Positions 31,152 through 39,076 of a stretch of 52,575 bases of DNA are shown in pieces. This DNA is from Candidatus Aminicenantes bacterium UBA2199 (GTDB lineage Bacteria > Acidobacteriota > Aminicenantia > UBA2199), in contig DCVB01000127.1 of NCBI GenBank assembly GCA_002327965.1, positions 1 through 52,575 of the forward strand, given 5' to 3'. A program made the position numbers and the translations under genes. The notes under the pieces are model-generated. The model saw nothing but the letters and a program-made list of their open reading frames with translations, was not told where the DNA came from and searched no databases. Numbering within the stretch: the first letter of the stretch is position 1; each line of letters opens with the position of its first letter.

Positions 31152-32084
31152 CTATTCGATTATGCCCTGTTCCCCAAGGACCTTGAAGAACCGCTGCACG
31201 CCCAGCCCGTCGACCAGCACCTTGCCGACGGCGCCCATCTTTTCGCGGGTCTCCCGGTCCAGCGGCGCGAGGGCTTCGCGGACGCCATCAACCGCAAAAT
31301 CGGCCAGGGAGGGGATTCTAACGCCCAGCCCCCTGGCGGCCAGTGAATCGGCCTGGGCTTCCTGGCCCTTCTCCAGGGCCAGGTACAGCGCCGGAGTGCC
31401 GGTGCATGCCGCCTCGAACGCTTCCTCGCCGGGCGGTATCAGGGCCAGGTCGGCTTCGAAGTAGGCGCGGGCCGGGCTCTCGCTCCTGCCGCAGAAGTGG
31501 ACGCCGGGATAGATCTTCATCAGGTTGCGCTTGTCGGCTTTTTTCAGGTTCAGCCCTGGCGCGATCTTCATGCGGTAGCGCAGGCGATGCAGGACGTCGA
31601 CAACGGCGCGCAGGTCTCGGTAGGGGAGCATGTCGCCCAGGTGGATGAAGACATTCCTGGCTTTTCCCCGGTATTTTCTCCTGGCCTTGTTGAAGTGACG
31701 GAACTTGTGGTGCAGGAGAACGCTCCGCTCGTCGCCCCATGACGAGAGGAGGATATCGGCCGCCTGCGGCTGCCCGGCGACCGGGACGAACTGAATGGCC
31801 TTGACGCCGTTCGTTTTTGCCTTGTCCAGGAGAGCCGCATCCTGGACCGAGAACGGCTCCACGTCGAAAACGATCGCCTTGGCCTTGGAAAGATCGATCG
31901 CCCCCGGGTCCCTGATCAATGAGAACAGAATTCCCTTTTCGGCCAGGAATTTCGCCGCCGCCTTGTTCTCGCGGCAGCAGAGCAGGACATGGCCCTGTTT
32001 TTTCAGCAGCGCGGCCAGCCAGGCGCAGCGGCGCAGGGACCGCAGCCCGGTGCGCGGCGACAGGTCGGCCCGGAGGACGATCAT
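31152..32084 (-). CDS. PseG/SpsG-like GT-B fold glycan hydrolase or glycosyltransferase
   Basis: A 310-residue protein. The N-terminus IVLRADLSPRTGLRSLRRC matches the RADxSxxxGxGHxxRC nucleotide-sugar hydrolase pattern of PseG, but the GTGH part is degenerate (RTGL). The second Rossmann half contains NVFIHLGDMLPYRDLRAVVDVL, RSESPARAYFEADLALIPPGEEAFEAACTGTPAL and a PVAGQP linker. It may act on UDP-sugars, as PseG does in pseudaminic acid synthesis, but no other Pse gene is nearby. The ATG immediately follows the rocD stop (TAGATG), so translation is coupled. Its 3' end abuts the mosaic element. Confidence 0.65.
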   Translation of the reverse strand: MIVLRADLSPRTGLRSLRRCAWLAALLKKQGHVLLCCRENKAAAKFLAEKGILFSLIRDPGAIDLSKAKAIVFDVEPFSVQDAALLDKAKTNGVKAIQFVPVAGQPQAADILLSSWGDERSVLLHHKFRHFNKARRKYRGKARNVFIHLGDMLPYRDLRAVVDVLHRLRYRMKIAPGLNLKKADKRNLMKIYPGVHFCGRSESPARAYFEADLALIPPGEEAFEAACTGTPALYLALEKGQEAQADSLAARGLGVRIPSLADFAVDGVREALAPLDRETREKMGAVGKVLVDGLGVQRFFKVLGEQGIIE

Positions 32085-33296
32085 CTAGCCCAGGACTTCC
32101 CGGATCTTCTCCATGGCGAAGTCGATGTCGGCCCGGGTGATGACCAGCGGCGGGGCGAAGCGGATGATCCAGTCGTGGGTCTCCTTGCAGAGCAGCCCCT
32201 TGGCTTTCAGGGCGGTCGTGTACTGGCGGGCCTTGCCGGCCGACTCGTTGAGGACCAGGCCGATCAGAAGCCCTTTGCCGCGCACCAGCTTGATCTTGTC
32301 GGATTTGGCCTGCAGGTCGCGCAGCCGGGCCATGAAATAGGCGCCCATCTCGCTGGAGCGCTCGGCCAGTTTCTCGTCGTTCAGGACGTCGATGGCGGCC
32401 ATGGCCACGGAGCAGCCCAGGGGGTTGCCGCCGAAGGTCGAGCCATGGGTGCCGGGCTTGAAGACGCCGAGCACGTCCTTGTTGGCGGCCACGGCCGAGA
32501 CCGGGAAGACGCCGCCGCCCAGGGCCTTGCCCATGATGATGATGTCGGGATCGACGTCCTCGTACTGGAAGGCGAACAGCTTGCCGGTGCGGCAGAAGCC
32601 GGTCTGGATCTCATCCACGGCCAGCAGGACGTTGTGCTGCTTGGCGATCCGGCCCAACCCGGCCAGAAAACCCTCGCTGGGGACCACGACGCCGGCCTCG
32701 CCCTGGATGGGCTCGACCAGGATGCCGACCGTGTTCCGGCTGATCGCCTTTTCCACCGCCTGCAGGTCGTCGTAGGGAACGATGGTGAATCCGGGCGTGT
32801 AGGGGCCGTAGTAATCGTGTCCTTCGGGGTCGGTCGAGAAGGAGACGATGGTGGTCGTGCGGCCGTGGAAATTCTCGCAGAACACGATGATCTCGGCCTT
32901 GTCGGCCTCGACCTGCTTGACCAGGTAGCCCCACTTGCGCATGGTCTTGATGGCCGTCTCCACCGCCTCGGCGCCGGTGTTCATCGGCAGGATCATCTCC
33001 TTGCCGGTGAGATCGGAGAGCTTCCTGGCGAACAGGGGCCAGCGGTCATTGAAAAAGGCGCGTGAGGTCAGGGTCAGGACGTCGGCCTGGTCTTTCAGGG
33101 CCTTGATGATGGCCGGGTGTCGGTGGCCCTGGTTGACGGCCGAGTAGGCCGACAGCATGTCGATATAGCGCTTGCCTTCCGGGTCCTCGACCCAGATGCC
33201 CTCGGCCTTGGCGATGACCACTTCCAGGGGGTGGTAGTTATGGGCGCCGAACTGGTGCTCGATGTCCATCAGCTGCTGGGAACTGTATTTTTCCAT
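32085..33296 (-). CDS. rocD: Ornithine aminotransferase
   Basis: A 403-residue class III PLP-dependent aminotransferase converting ornithine and 2-oxoglutarate to glutamate semialdehyde. The signature residues are visible: Tyr/Asn-rich substrate region GAHNYHPL, PMNTGAEAVETAIKTMRKWGY, VEPIQGEAGV, Asp228 in AVDEIQTGFCRTGK, the PLP Lys257 in MGKALGGGVFPVSAV and THGSTFGGNPLG. The MNTGAEA and FCRTG motifs favour RocD over acetylornithine aminotransferase ArgD. Start ATG 33294-33296 has GAGGTG upstream. Its cotranscribed partner is the PseG-like gene. Confidence 0.93.
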   Translation of the reverse strand: MEKYSSQQLMDIEHQFGAHNYHPLEVVIAKAEGIWVEDPEGKRYIDMLSAYSAVNQGHRHPAIIKALKDQADVLTLTSRAFFNDRWPLFARKLSDLTGKEMILPMNTGAEAVETAIKTMRKWGYLVKQVEADKAEIIVFCENFHGRTTTIVSFSTDPEGHDYYGPYTPGFTIVPYDDLQAVEKAISRNTVGILVEPIQGEAGVVVPSEGFLAGLGRIAKQHNVLLAVDEIQTGFCRTGKLFAFQYEDVDPDIIIMGKALGGGVFPVSAVAANKDVLGVFKPGTHGSTFGGNPLGCSVAMAAIDVLNDEKLAERSSEMGAYFMARLRDLQAKSDKIKLVRGKGLLIGLVLNESAGKARQYTTALKAKGLLCKETHDWIIRFAPPLVITRADIDFAMEKIREVLG

Positions 33297-33327
33297 GGAA
33301 ACACCTCGTTTTTGGATTTGAAGCCAT

Positions 33328-33355
33328 ATTGTATCAGGTTAAACTTCCCCGTCAA
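33328..33355 (-). promoter_or_regulatory. Predicted promoter of rocD
   Basis: On the minus strand: TTGACG (33355-33350), 16 nt, TACAAT (33333-33328). The leader is about 25 nt with a Shine-Dalgarno sequence. Confidence 0.5.
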
Positions 33356-33360
33356 TAGTT

Positions 33361-33490
33361 ATAGGGAAGTCAGAGGGAAGAGAGAGGGAAGAATGAGGGC
33401 AGAGAGAGTGGGAAAAGCGCTTACATGGGCCTCTTTCCCACTTTGTCTTCCCTCTGCCCTCCCGCTGTCTTTCCTCTCTCTTCCTTCTTG
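33361..33490. repeat. Purine/pyrimidine imperfect palindrome between rocD and the CBS gene (type D)
   Basis: The left arm (33361-33414) is GA-rich, reiterating AGAGGGAAGA and GAGGGCAGAGAGAGTGGGAAA. The right arm (33434-33486) is its CT-rich complement: TTTCCCACTTTGTCTTCCC, CTCTGCCCTCC, then CTCTCTCTTCC. It has the word-reiterated palindrome style of the other intergenic elements but unrelated words. It lies in a divergent gap, upstream of both genes. Confidence 0.65.
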
Positions 33491-33492
33491 GT

Positions 33493-33521
33493 TTGCTTTT
33501 TTTTAACGATTCGTGTAGGCT
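33493..33521 (+). promoter_or_regulatory. Possible promoter of the CBS-domain gene
   Basis: TTGCTT at 33493-33498, 17 nt, TAGGCT at 33516-33521. The match is weak. The leader is about 33 nt with GAGGAAG before the ATG at 33561. Confidence 0.3.
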
Positions 33522-33560
33522 GTGGCCCAAGGCGCGGGCACCGGCCGCCGAGGAGGAAGC

Positions 33561-34010
33561 ATGAAGGCTGAAAAAATATTGGAAAGCAAGGGCAGGGAAG
33601 TGTTCTCCATTCATGTCGACGCCATCGTCAGCGACGCCCTGCAGGAGATGAGCGCCAGAAATATCGGCGCCCTGATCGTCCTGGACGGAAAACAGAACGT
33701 CCAGGGCATCGTCTCCGAGCGCGACATCATGCGCAGCTGCTACCGCAGCCAGGCCAACGTCAAGGGGCTGGCCGTCAGGGACGTCATGACGCCGCGCGAG
33801 AAGCTGATCGTGGCCCGGGCCGAGGACGACGTCAACGACCTGATGGGCGCCATGACCCAGAACCACATCCGCCACATTCCGGTGGTCGATGAAAAGGACA
33901 AGGTCACGGGCATGATCTCCATCGGCGACATCATCAAGGCCATGATCAAGGACAAGGACTATCAGATCAGGCATTTGAAGGACTACATCGAGAGCAAATA
34001 CCCGTTGTAA
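33561..34010 (+). CDS. Tandem CBS-domain protein
   Basis: A 149-residue stand-alone pair of CBS domains (Bateman module), a nucleotide-sensing regulator. CBS1 covers about 18-75: VSDALQEMSARNIGALIVLD, then GIVSERDIMR. CBS2 covers about 84-140: VNDLMGAMTQNHIRHIPVVD, then VTGMISIGDIIKAMI. No effector domain is attached, so it would act in trans through an unknown partner. ATG 33561 with GAGGAAG just upstream is chosen over an in-frame GTG at 33522. A mosaic element begins 13 nt after the stop. Confidence 0.9.
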   Translation: MKAEKILESKGREVFSIHVDAIVSDALQEMSARNIGALIVLDGKQNVQGIVSERDIMRSCYRSQANVKGLAVRDVMTPREKLIVARAEDDVNDLMGAMTQNHIRHIPVVDEKDKVTGMISIGDIIKAMIKDKDYQIRHLKDYIESKYPL

Positions 34011-34022
34011 TTTCCAAGAACT

Positions 34023-34298
34023 ACGTGACGAGTGACGCGTAACGCGTGACATGTGAAGAATTAAATTCCAAGCACCAAATTCCAAATCCCAAACAAGCTC
34101 CAAATTCCAATTACCCAATCCCCTTGCGGGGACTTTGACCAAAACAAAGAGAATTCCTTGCAAGGGGCTTTCGTTTTGGAAATTGGAATTTGGATTTTGG
34201 GATTTATTTGGGATTTGGTGCTTGGGATTTGGGATTTAAGTCTTAGTATTCCTTTTTCTGACCGTCAACCGTAAACCGTCTACCCTCAACCGATTTCT
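34023..34298. repeat. Mosaic palindromic intergenic element, type E (complete copy, reverse)
   Basis: This is the reverse-complement counterpart of 30809-31063, block for block: GTGACGCGTAACGCGTGAC, ATGTGAAGAATTAAATTCC, AAGCACCAAATTCC, AATTACCCAATCCCCTTGC, a GGGGACTTTGACC centre, TTGCAAGGGGCTTTCG, TTTTGGAAATTGGAATTTGG, GGATTTGGTGCTTGGGATTT, GGGATTTAAGTCTT, and ACCGTCAACCGTAAACCGTC. Pairing of AAGCACCAAATTCC with GGATTTGGTGCTT gives a long hairpin. It extends 56 bp into the convergent hydrolase gene and encodes that protein's C-terminal tail. Confidence 0.85.
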
Positions 34299-35436
34299 GT
34301 TCTGCAAGCACTTGTTCTGTGAACCACTTCCAGATCGCCCGGTGGAATTCGTAAGAGGAGGGATTGGCTTTCAGGAAGGCCCGGGGATTGAAATCCAGCG
34401 GATCGCCGGGGCGGAGGCGCTGGAAAAGCCCCTTGCGATACAGGGTGTGACGCTCGGGATGGAACTGGACGCCCAGGACGTTCGTGAAGCGGGCATGCTC
34501 GACAGCCTCGACGATCCGGTTGTCCATAGAGGTGGCGGTGACGCGCAAGCCGGCGCCCAACCGGTCGATCGCCTGGTGGTGGGAGGTGGCGACCGAGGGG
34601 GTATCGCTGCCGGCAACGCCCATTTTTTTTATGAAGATGCTATCCGTGGCCAGGCGGATGCGGTGGAACGGCGATGCCAGGTCGGGGTCATGGGGATGCA
34701 GCTTCTCCAGGTAAGCACCGGAATGAATGCGGTCGGCGTCTCCTCCCAGCACGTCCTCGACCGTCTTGCAATCATAGATCTCAGTGGGAATGTCCTGGAC
34801 CAGCGTACCTCCCAGGGCCACGTTCAGGCTCTGCAGGCCGAGGCAGATGGCCAAGATGGGGAAGTCCGGGCGGGCGGCGAGCAGCGGGACGAATGAGGGA
34901 TCGCGGCTGCCGCCCAACAGGTGGAAGAGAAGCGATATTTCGTACGCATGGCGCGCCGGCGTCGTCGGCTCGCTGAGCAGGCTGGTTCCCCGGCCGTAGA
35001 GCGCCGGTGGGATGTCCATGCCGCCGGTGAAGATGATGCCGCTGGCCGCTGCGAAGATCTCCCTGAATTGCGGGCTCCAGGCGTTCTCCCTGAACAGGTT
35101 CGCGATCCCCACCCGGCCGCTGAGCTTGCGGAAGCGCACCCAGGAAATATCGTTCTCGCGGACGAAGTCGAAGGAGTCGCGGTACGCCTCGGCCTCTTCC
35201 GGGTTGGCGAACTCGTCCTCATGGTAGATCCCCAACAGGACGAAGGTGGGCAGTGGCAGGATGTCCCTTTCGTACAATTCGACGATGTTCCTGACCTGGA
35301 AGAGGGTGGGGTGAGTCAGGACGATGACCGGGAGCGCCGCAGGAAGATCCGCGGTCCGCTGCGGGGGATCGCCGGCCGCTGCCGGGAACGACAGCAGCAG
35401 GAGGCACAATGCCAACGGGAGCCTGGATCTTTTCAT
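34243..35436 (-). CDS. Secreted class I glutamine amidotransferase-like hydrolase (peptidase C26)
   Basis: A 397-residue protein with signal peptide MKRSRLPLALCLLLLSFPAAAG. The C26/PuuD-like fold shows FTGGMDIPPALYG (about 136-148), nucleophile Cys198 in LAICLGLQSLNVALGG, IHSGAYLEKLHPHD, SVATSHHQAIDRLG and the His326/Glu328 pair in QFHPE. It is probably a gamma-glutamyl hydrolase, working in the periplasm. The last 18 or so residues (from QKSVEGRRFTVDG onward) and the stop codon are encoded by the mosaic repeat element at 34023-34298, so the original C-terminus was probably nearer residue 378. It starts 14 nt after the fabF terminator T-tract. Confidence 0.82.
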   Translation of the reverse strand: MKRSRLPLALCLLLLSFPAAAGDPPQRTADLPAALPVIVLTHPTLFQVRNIVELYERDILPLPTFVLLGIYHEDEFANPEEAEAYRDSFDFVRENDISWVRFRKLSGRVGIANLFRENAWSPQFREIFAAASGIIFTGGMDIPPALYGRGTSLLSEPTTPARHAYEISLLFHLLGGSRDPSFVPLLAARPDFPILAICLGLQSLNVALGGTLVQDIPTEIYDCKTVEDVLGGDADRIHSGAYLEKLHPHDPDLASPFHRIRLATDSIFIKKMGVAGSDTPSVATSHHQAIDRLGAGLRVTATSMDNRIVEAVEHARFTNVLGVQFHPERHTLYRKGLFQRLRPGDPLDFNPRAFLKANPSSYEFHRAIWKWFTEQVLAEQKSVEGRRFTVDGQKKEY

Positions 35437-35450
35437 TGGTTCTTCCCTGA

Positions 35451-35484
35451 AAAAAAAACGGGAGGGGACAGCGTCCCCCCCCGT
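35451..35484 (-). terminator. Rho-independent terminator after fabF
   Basis: Read on the minus strand: ACGGG, internal bulge, GGGAC, loop GCT, GTCCC, bulge, CCCGT (35484-35458), followed by eight T. It lies 4 nt beyond the fabF stop and just before the C26 hydrolase start. Confidence 0.75.
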
Positions 35485-35488
35485 TTAC

Positions 35489-36757
35489 TTATTCATTGAA
35501 TTTTTTCAGCACCAGCGAGGCATTGGTGCCCCCGAAGCCGAAGGAGTTGGAGACGGCCCAGGGGATCTCGCGCGCCACGCCCTGGTTGGGCGTGTAGTTC
35601 AGGTCGCAATCGGGGTCGGGCGTTTCGTAATTGATGGTCGGGGGGATGAAGGAGTGGGTGATGGCCAGGGCGGTGAAGGCGGCCTCGGCGCTGCCGGTGG
35701 CGCCGAGCATGTGGCCGGTCATCGACTTGGTCGAACTGATGGCCAGCCTGCGGGCATGCTCGCCGAACAGGCGCTTGATGGCATGGGTTTCCACCTTGTC
35801 GTTGAGCTCGGTCGATGTGCCGTGGGCGTTGACATAGATGATGTCCTCGGGTTTCACCCCGGCGTCGGCCAGGGCGTTCCTCATGGCCCGGTAGGCGCCG
35901 TCGGCGTCGGGATCGGGGGCGGTCATGTGGTAGGCGTCGCCGGTGAACCCGTAGCCGGCCACTTCGGCGTAAATGCGCGCCCCGCGCCGGTGGGCGTGTT
36001 CCAGGGATTCCAGCATCAACATCGCGGAGCCCTCGGCGACGACGAAGCCGTCGCGTTCCTTGTCGAAGGGCCGGGAGGCCTTTTCCGGATGGTCGTTGCG
36101 CGTGGAAAGAGCGCGCATGGCGGTGAAGCCGGCCACGCCCAGGGGAGTGATGGGGTACTCGGCGCCGCCGGCGAGCATGATGTCGGCATCGCCGCGCTGG
36201 ATGATGCGCATGCAGTCGCCGATGGCGTGGCTGCCGGTGGCACAGGCGGTGCAGTTGGCCATGTTGGGCCCCTTGAAGCCGAAGCGGATGGAGACCTGGC
36301 CGGCGGCGAGGTTGGCGATGCAGGCGGGCAGGAAGAAGGGTGAGATACGGTCGGGGCCTTTCTGCAGCAGGATCTCCTTGTTGATCTCGATGGTCTGGAT
36401 GCCGCCGATGCCGGAGCCGATATAGACGCCCGACCGTTCCTTGTCCAGCACCCCCAGGTCCAACCCCGAGTCCTTGAACGCCTCGTCCGAGGCGATCAGG
36501 GCGAACTGGATGAACGGGTCGTACTTCCTCAGGTCCTTGCGGTCGAAGTACTGGTAGGGATCGTAATTCTTGACCTCGCCGGCGATGCGGCTGGCATGGT
36601 GCTGGGCGTCAAAACGGGTGATGGGCCCGATACCGCCGCGGCCGTTGCGGATGTTTTCCCAGTTCTCGTCCTTGTTCTTTCCTGTCGGGGTGATCAGGCC
36701 GATGCCGGTAATGACCACCCGGCGCAAAGGTATGGTCTTGCTTATAAATGGATCCAT
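35489..36757 (-). CDS. fabF: Beta-ketoacyl-ACP synthase II FabF
   Basis: A 422-residue thiolase-fold condensing enzyme that elongates acyl-ACP with malonyl-ACP. The catalytic triad is Cys172 (CTACATGSHAIGD), His312 (VNAHGTSTELND) and His349 (SMTGHMLGATGSAE), with the C-terminal SNSFGFGGTNASLV. The Cys-His-His pattern excludes FabH. It is the last gene of the yceD-rpmF-plsX-fabG-acpP-fabF operon, 16 nt after acpP, and is followed by a clear terminator. Confidence 0.96.
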   Translation of the reverse strand: MDPFISKTIPLRRVVITGIGLITPTGKNKDENWENIRNGRGGIGPITRFDAQHHASRIAGEVKNYDPYQYFDRKDLRKYDPFIQFALIASDEAFKDSGLDLGVLDKERSGVYIGSGIGGIQTIEINKEILLQKGPDRISPFFLPACIANLAAGQVSIRFGFKGPNMANCTACATGSHAIGDCMRIIQRGDADIMLAGGAEYPITPLGVAGFTAMRALSTRNDHPEKASRPFDKERDGFVVAEGSAMLMLESLEHAHRRGARIYAEVAGYGFTGDAYHMTAPDPDADGAYRAMRNALADAGVKPEDIIYVNAHGTSTELNDKVETHAIKRLFGEHARRLAISSTKSMTGHMLGATGSAEAAFTALAITHSFIPPTINYETPDPDCDLNYTPNQGVAREIPWAVSNSFGFGGTNASLVLKKFNE

Positions 36758-36773
36758 GGTAGCGGACAGGGGC

Positions 36774-37016
36774 TTACTGGGCTTTTTTCAGGACGTATTC
36801 GACGGCCGAACCCACGGTCGTCAGCTTCTCGGCCTCCTCCTCGGGGATCTTGAGCTCGAATTCGTCCTCCAGGGCCATGATCAGCTCGACCTGGTCCAGG
36901 GAATCGGCTCCCAAATCCTCGACGAACTTGGCTTCCTCGGTCACCTGGTCCTCGCCGACGTTCAGTTTCTCGGCCACCACGGCTTTTACCTTGCTCAGGA
37001 TTTCTTCTTTCTTCAT
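36774..37016 (-). CDS. acpP: Acyl carrier protein
   Basis: An 80-residue acidic four-helix carrier. The phosphopantetheine site is Ser39 in EDLGADSLDQVELIM. AGGAGG lies upstream of the ATG (RC of TCCTCCTTGG at 37020-37029). It sits between fabG and fabF, the usual fatty-acid synthesis order. Confidence 0.96.
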   Translation of the reverse strand: MKKEEILSKVKAVVAEKLNVGEDQVTEEAKFVEDLGADSLDQVELIMALEDEFELKIPEEEAEKLTTVGSAVEYVLKKAQ

Positions 37017-37034
37017 TTTTTCCTCCTTGGATTT

Positions 37035-37847
37035 TTAGATCAAGAGTCCGCCGGAAACGTTCAGCACGGTCCCGGTGATGTATTGCGCTGCCGGCGATAC
37101 CAGGAAATGGACGGCTTCCGCCACCTCTTCCGGGCTGCCCGCTCTTTTGAGGGCGATCTGCGCCACGTAGGCTTCCTTGACGCTTTCGGGGAGCTTCTCG
37201 GTCATTTCGGTCAGGATGAAACCGGGAGCGACCGCGTTGACGGTGATGTTGCGGCCGCCGAGTTCGCGGGCCATGGACTTGGTCAGGGCGATGACGCCGG
37301 CCTTGGAGGCGGCGTAGTTCGCCTGGCCGGCGGTCCCGAGGATGCCGCTGACCGAGGCCAGGTTGACGATGCGGCCGAAGCGCTTCTTCATCATTTCCCT
37401 GGCGGCGGCCTGCGAGCAGAGGAAGGTTCCCTTGAGATTGATCCCCAGGACCAGGTCCCAGTCGCTTGCGCTCATGCGGATCGAGAGGTTGTCGCGCGTG
37501 ATGCCGGCGTTGTTCACCAGGATGTCGATCGAGCCGAACTCGGCGACGGCGAACTTGGCCAGCGCCTCGGCATCGCCGGGATCGGATACGTCGCTGCGGA
37601 GGGCCAGGGCGCGCACGCCCATGCCGCCGATCTCTTGGGCGGTCTTTTCGGCTTCCTCGCCCATGATGTCGGAGACGATGACATTCATTCCCGCTTGGGC
37701 CAGGCGCACGGCGATGGCCTTGCCGATGCCGCGCGCCGCGCCGGTGACGACGGCGTTGCGTGCCGCGTCGTTGCGCGGCGGTGCGGCCGCGTCGGTGCGC
37801 GGCGGTGCGGCCGCGTCGTTGCGCGGCGGGACGGCCGGTTCAGACAT
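37035..37847 (-). CDS. fabG: 3-oxoacyl-ACP reductase FabG with an N-terminal repeat extension
   Basis: A 270-residue short-chain dehydrogenase that reduces 3-oxoacyl-ACP with NADPH. The cofactor motif is TGAARGIGKA (about 35-44), then NNAG (about 112), and catalytic Ser165, Tyr178 and Lys182 in NLASVSGILGTAGQANYAASKAG spread. Residues 7-30 are an unusual low-complexity extension of three PPR(N/T)DAAA units, encoded by a 24-bp tandem repeat; typical FabG starts near residue 31. The ATG has AGGAG 8-12 nt upstream and overlaps the end of plsX by 8 nt. Confidence 0.93.
   Translation of the reverse strand: MSEPAVPPRNDAAAPPRTDAAAPPRNDAARNAVVTGAARGIGKAIAVRLAQAGMNVIVSDIMGEEAEKTAQEIGGMGVRALALRSDVSDPGDAEALAKFAVAEFGSIDILVNNAGITRDNLSIRMSASDWDLVLGINLKGTFLCSQAAAREMMKKRFGRIVNLASVSGILGTAGQANYAASKAGVIALTKSMARELGGRNITVNAVAPGFILTEMTEKLPESVKEAYVAQIALKRAGSPEEVAEAVHFLVSPAAQYITGTVLNVSGGLLI
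37765..37836 (-). repeat. Three 24-bp tandem repeats within the fabG 5' coding region
   Basis: Units at 37765-37788, 37789-37812 and 37813-37836, differing at only a few positions (GCGTCGTTGCGCGGCGGTGC-type unit on the plus strand). They are in frame, each encoding an 8-residue PPR(N/T)DAAA block of FabG, so copy-number change would not break the gene. Confidence 0.85.
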
Positions 37848-38883
37848 ATTTCAGCTCCTTGAGGGATTTCTGCATCTTGCCGATCTCATCCGAGATCTTG
37901 TCCAGCACCCGCTCGCTCACGAACTTGTAGCTGAGGTGGATGGCATTCTTGATGGCCTTGGCGTTGGAGCCGCCGTGGCCGATGATGACGATGCCGTTGA
38001 CACCCAGCAGCAGGGCGCCGCCGTATTCGGAATAATCCAGCTTTTTCTTGATGCGCTTCAGGGAATGCTTCAGGAAGAAGAAGCCGATCTTGGAGAAAAT
38101 ATTGGACATGATCTCGCGCTTGAGCATCGAGAGCATGACCTCCACCACTCCCTCGGAGACCTTCAGGGTGACGTTGCCGGTGAAGCCGTCGGTAACGATC
38201 AGGTCGACCTCGCCGATGTAGATGTCGCGGCCCTCGACATTGCCGACGAAGTTGATGTCCAGCTGCTTGAGCAGGTTGTGGGTGGCCTTGGTCAGTTCGT
38301 TGCCCTTGACCTCCTCCTCGCCGATGTTCATCAGGCCGATGCGCGGGTTCTGTATGCCGAAAATGTTCTCCAGGTAGACTTTGCCCATCAGGGCGAACTC
38401 GACCAGGTTGTGGGGCTTGGATTCGGTGTTGGCGCCGACGTCGACCAGCAGCGAGTTGCCCTTCAGGGTGGGCAGCATGGTGGCCAGGGCCGGGCGGTCG
38501 ATGTTCTTCATGGCGCCCAGGCCGTTCTTGGCCAGGGCCATGACGGCCCCGGTGTTGCCGGCGGAGACCATGGCTTCCGCTTTCATGTCCCTGACCAGGT
38601 CGATGGCCTTCTTGATCGAGGTCTGCTCGCGCTTGCGCCAGTAGGAGAGAAACTGCTCCTTCATGGAGATCTCCTCCAGGGCGTCGACGATCTCCAGGCG
38701 GTCGAGCCTGATGTTGGGATACTTTTTCAATTCCTTCTGGATTTCTTTTTCCTTGCCGACCAGGATGATCTTGTACGCTTCATTGTGGCTGTTCGCGCGG
38801 ATGTAGTCCGCCACGCCCTCAATGACGACGGCAGGAGCATGATCGCCACCCATGGCGTCAACGGCTATACGGACCGTTCCCAT
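37840..38883 (-). CDS. plsX: Phosphate acyltransferase PlsX
   Basis: A 347-residue enzyme that makes acyl phosphate from acyl-ACP for phospholipid synthesis. Signatures are IAVDAMGGDHAP (about 6-17), VSAGNTGAVMALA, LVDVGANTESKPHNLVEFA, GLMNIGEEEVKGNELTK, VTDGFTGNVTLKVSEG and GVNGIVIIGHGGSNAKAI. It links to the FakA-FakB-like fusion at 10205, which would also yield acyl phosphate. It lies 7 nt downstream of rpmF and overlaps fabG. Confidence 0.96.
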   Translation of the reverse strand: MGTVRIAVDAMGGDHAPAVVIEGVADYIRANSHNEAYKIILVGKEKEIQKELKKYPNIRLDRLEIVDALEEISMKEQFLSYWRKREQTSIKKAIDLVRDMKAEAMVSAGNTGAVMALAKNGLGAMKNIDRPALATMLPTLKGNSLLVDVGANTESKPHNLVEFALMGKVYLENIFGIQNPRIGLMNIGEEEVKGNELTKATHNLLKQLDINFVGNVEGRDIYIGEVDLIVTDGFTGNVTLKVSEGVVEVMLSMLKREIMSNIFSKIGFFFLKHSLKRIKKKLDYSEYGGALLLGVNGIVIIGHGGSNAKAIKNAIHLSYKFVSERVLDKISDEIGKMQKSLKELKYV

Positions 38884-38890
38884 GCCGTTT

Positions 38891-39073
38891 TCAGGCTTCG
38901 CTGCCCTTGACGATCTGTTTCCCCTGGTAGAAACCGCAGTTGCCGCAGATGCGGTGGGGGAGCTTGGGCTCGTTGCACTTGGGGCAGACGGAGAGCCCCT
39001 CGACCTTCAGGGCGTCGTGGGAACGGCGTTTATTCTTGCGGGAATGGGAGTGCCTGCGCTTGGGCTGGGCCAT
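38891..39073 (-). CDS. rpmF: Large ribosomal subunit protein bL32
   Basis: A 60-residue ribosomal protein with a basic N-terminus (AQPKRRHSHSRKNKRRSHD) and an intact zinc ribbon, Cys30, Cys33, Cys43 and Cys46 (VCPKC...ICGNCG). This is the Zn-binding form. It lies between yceD and plsX as in many bacteria; only 3 nt separate it from yceD. Confidence 0.96.
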   Translation of the reverse strand: MAQPKRRHSHSRKNKRRSHDALKVEGLSVCPKCNEPKLPHRICGNCGFYQGKQIVKGSEA

Positions 39074-39076
39074 GGT

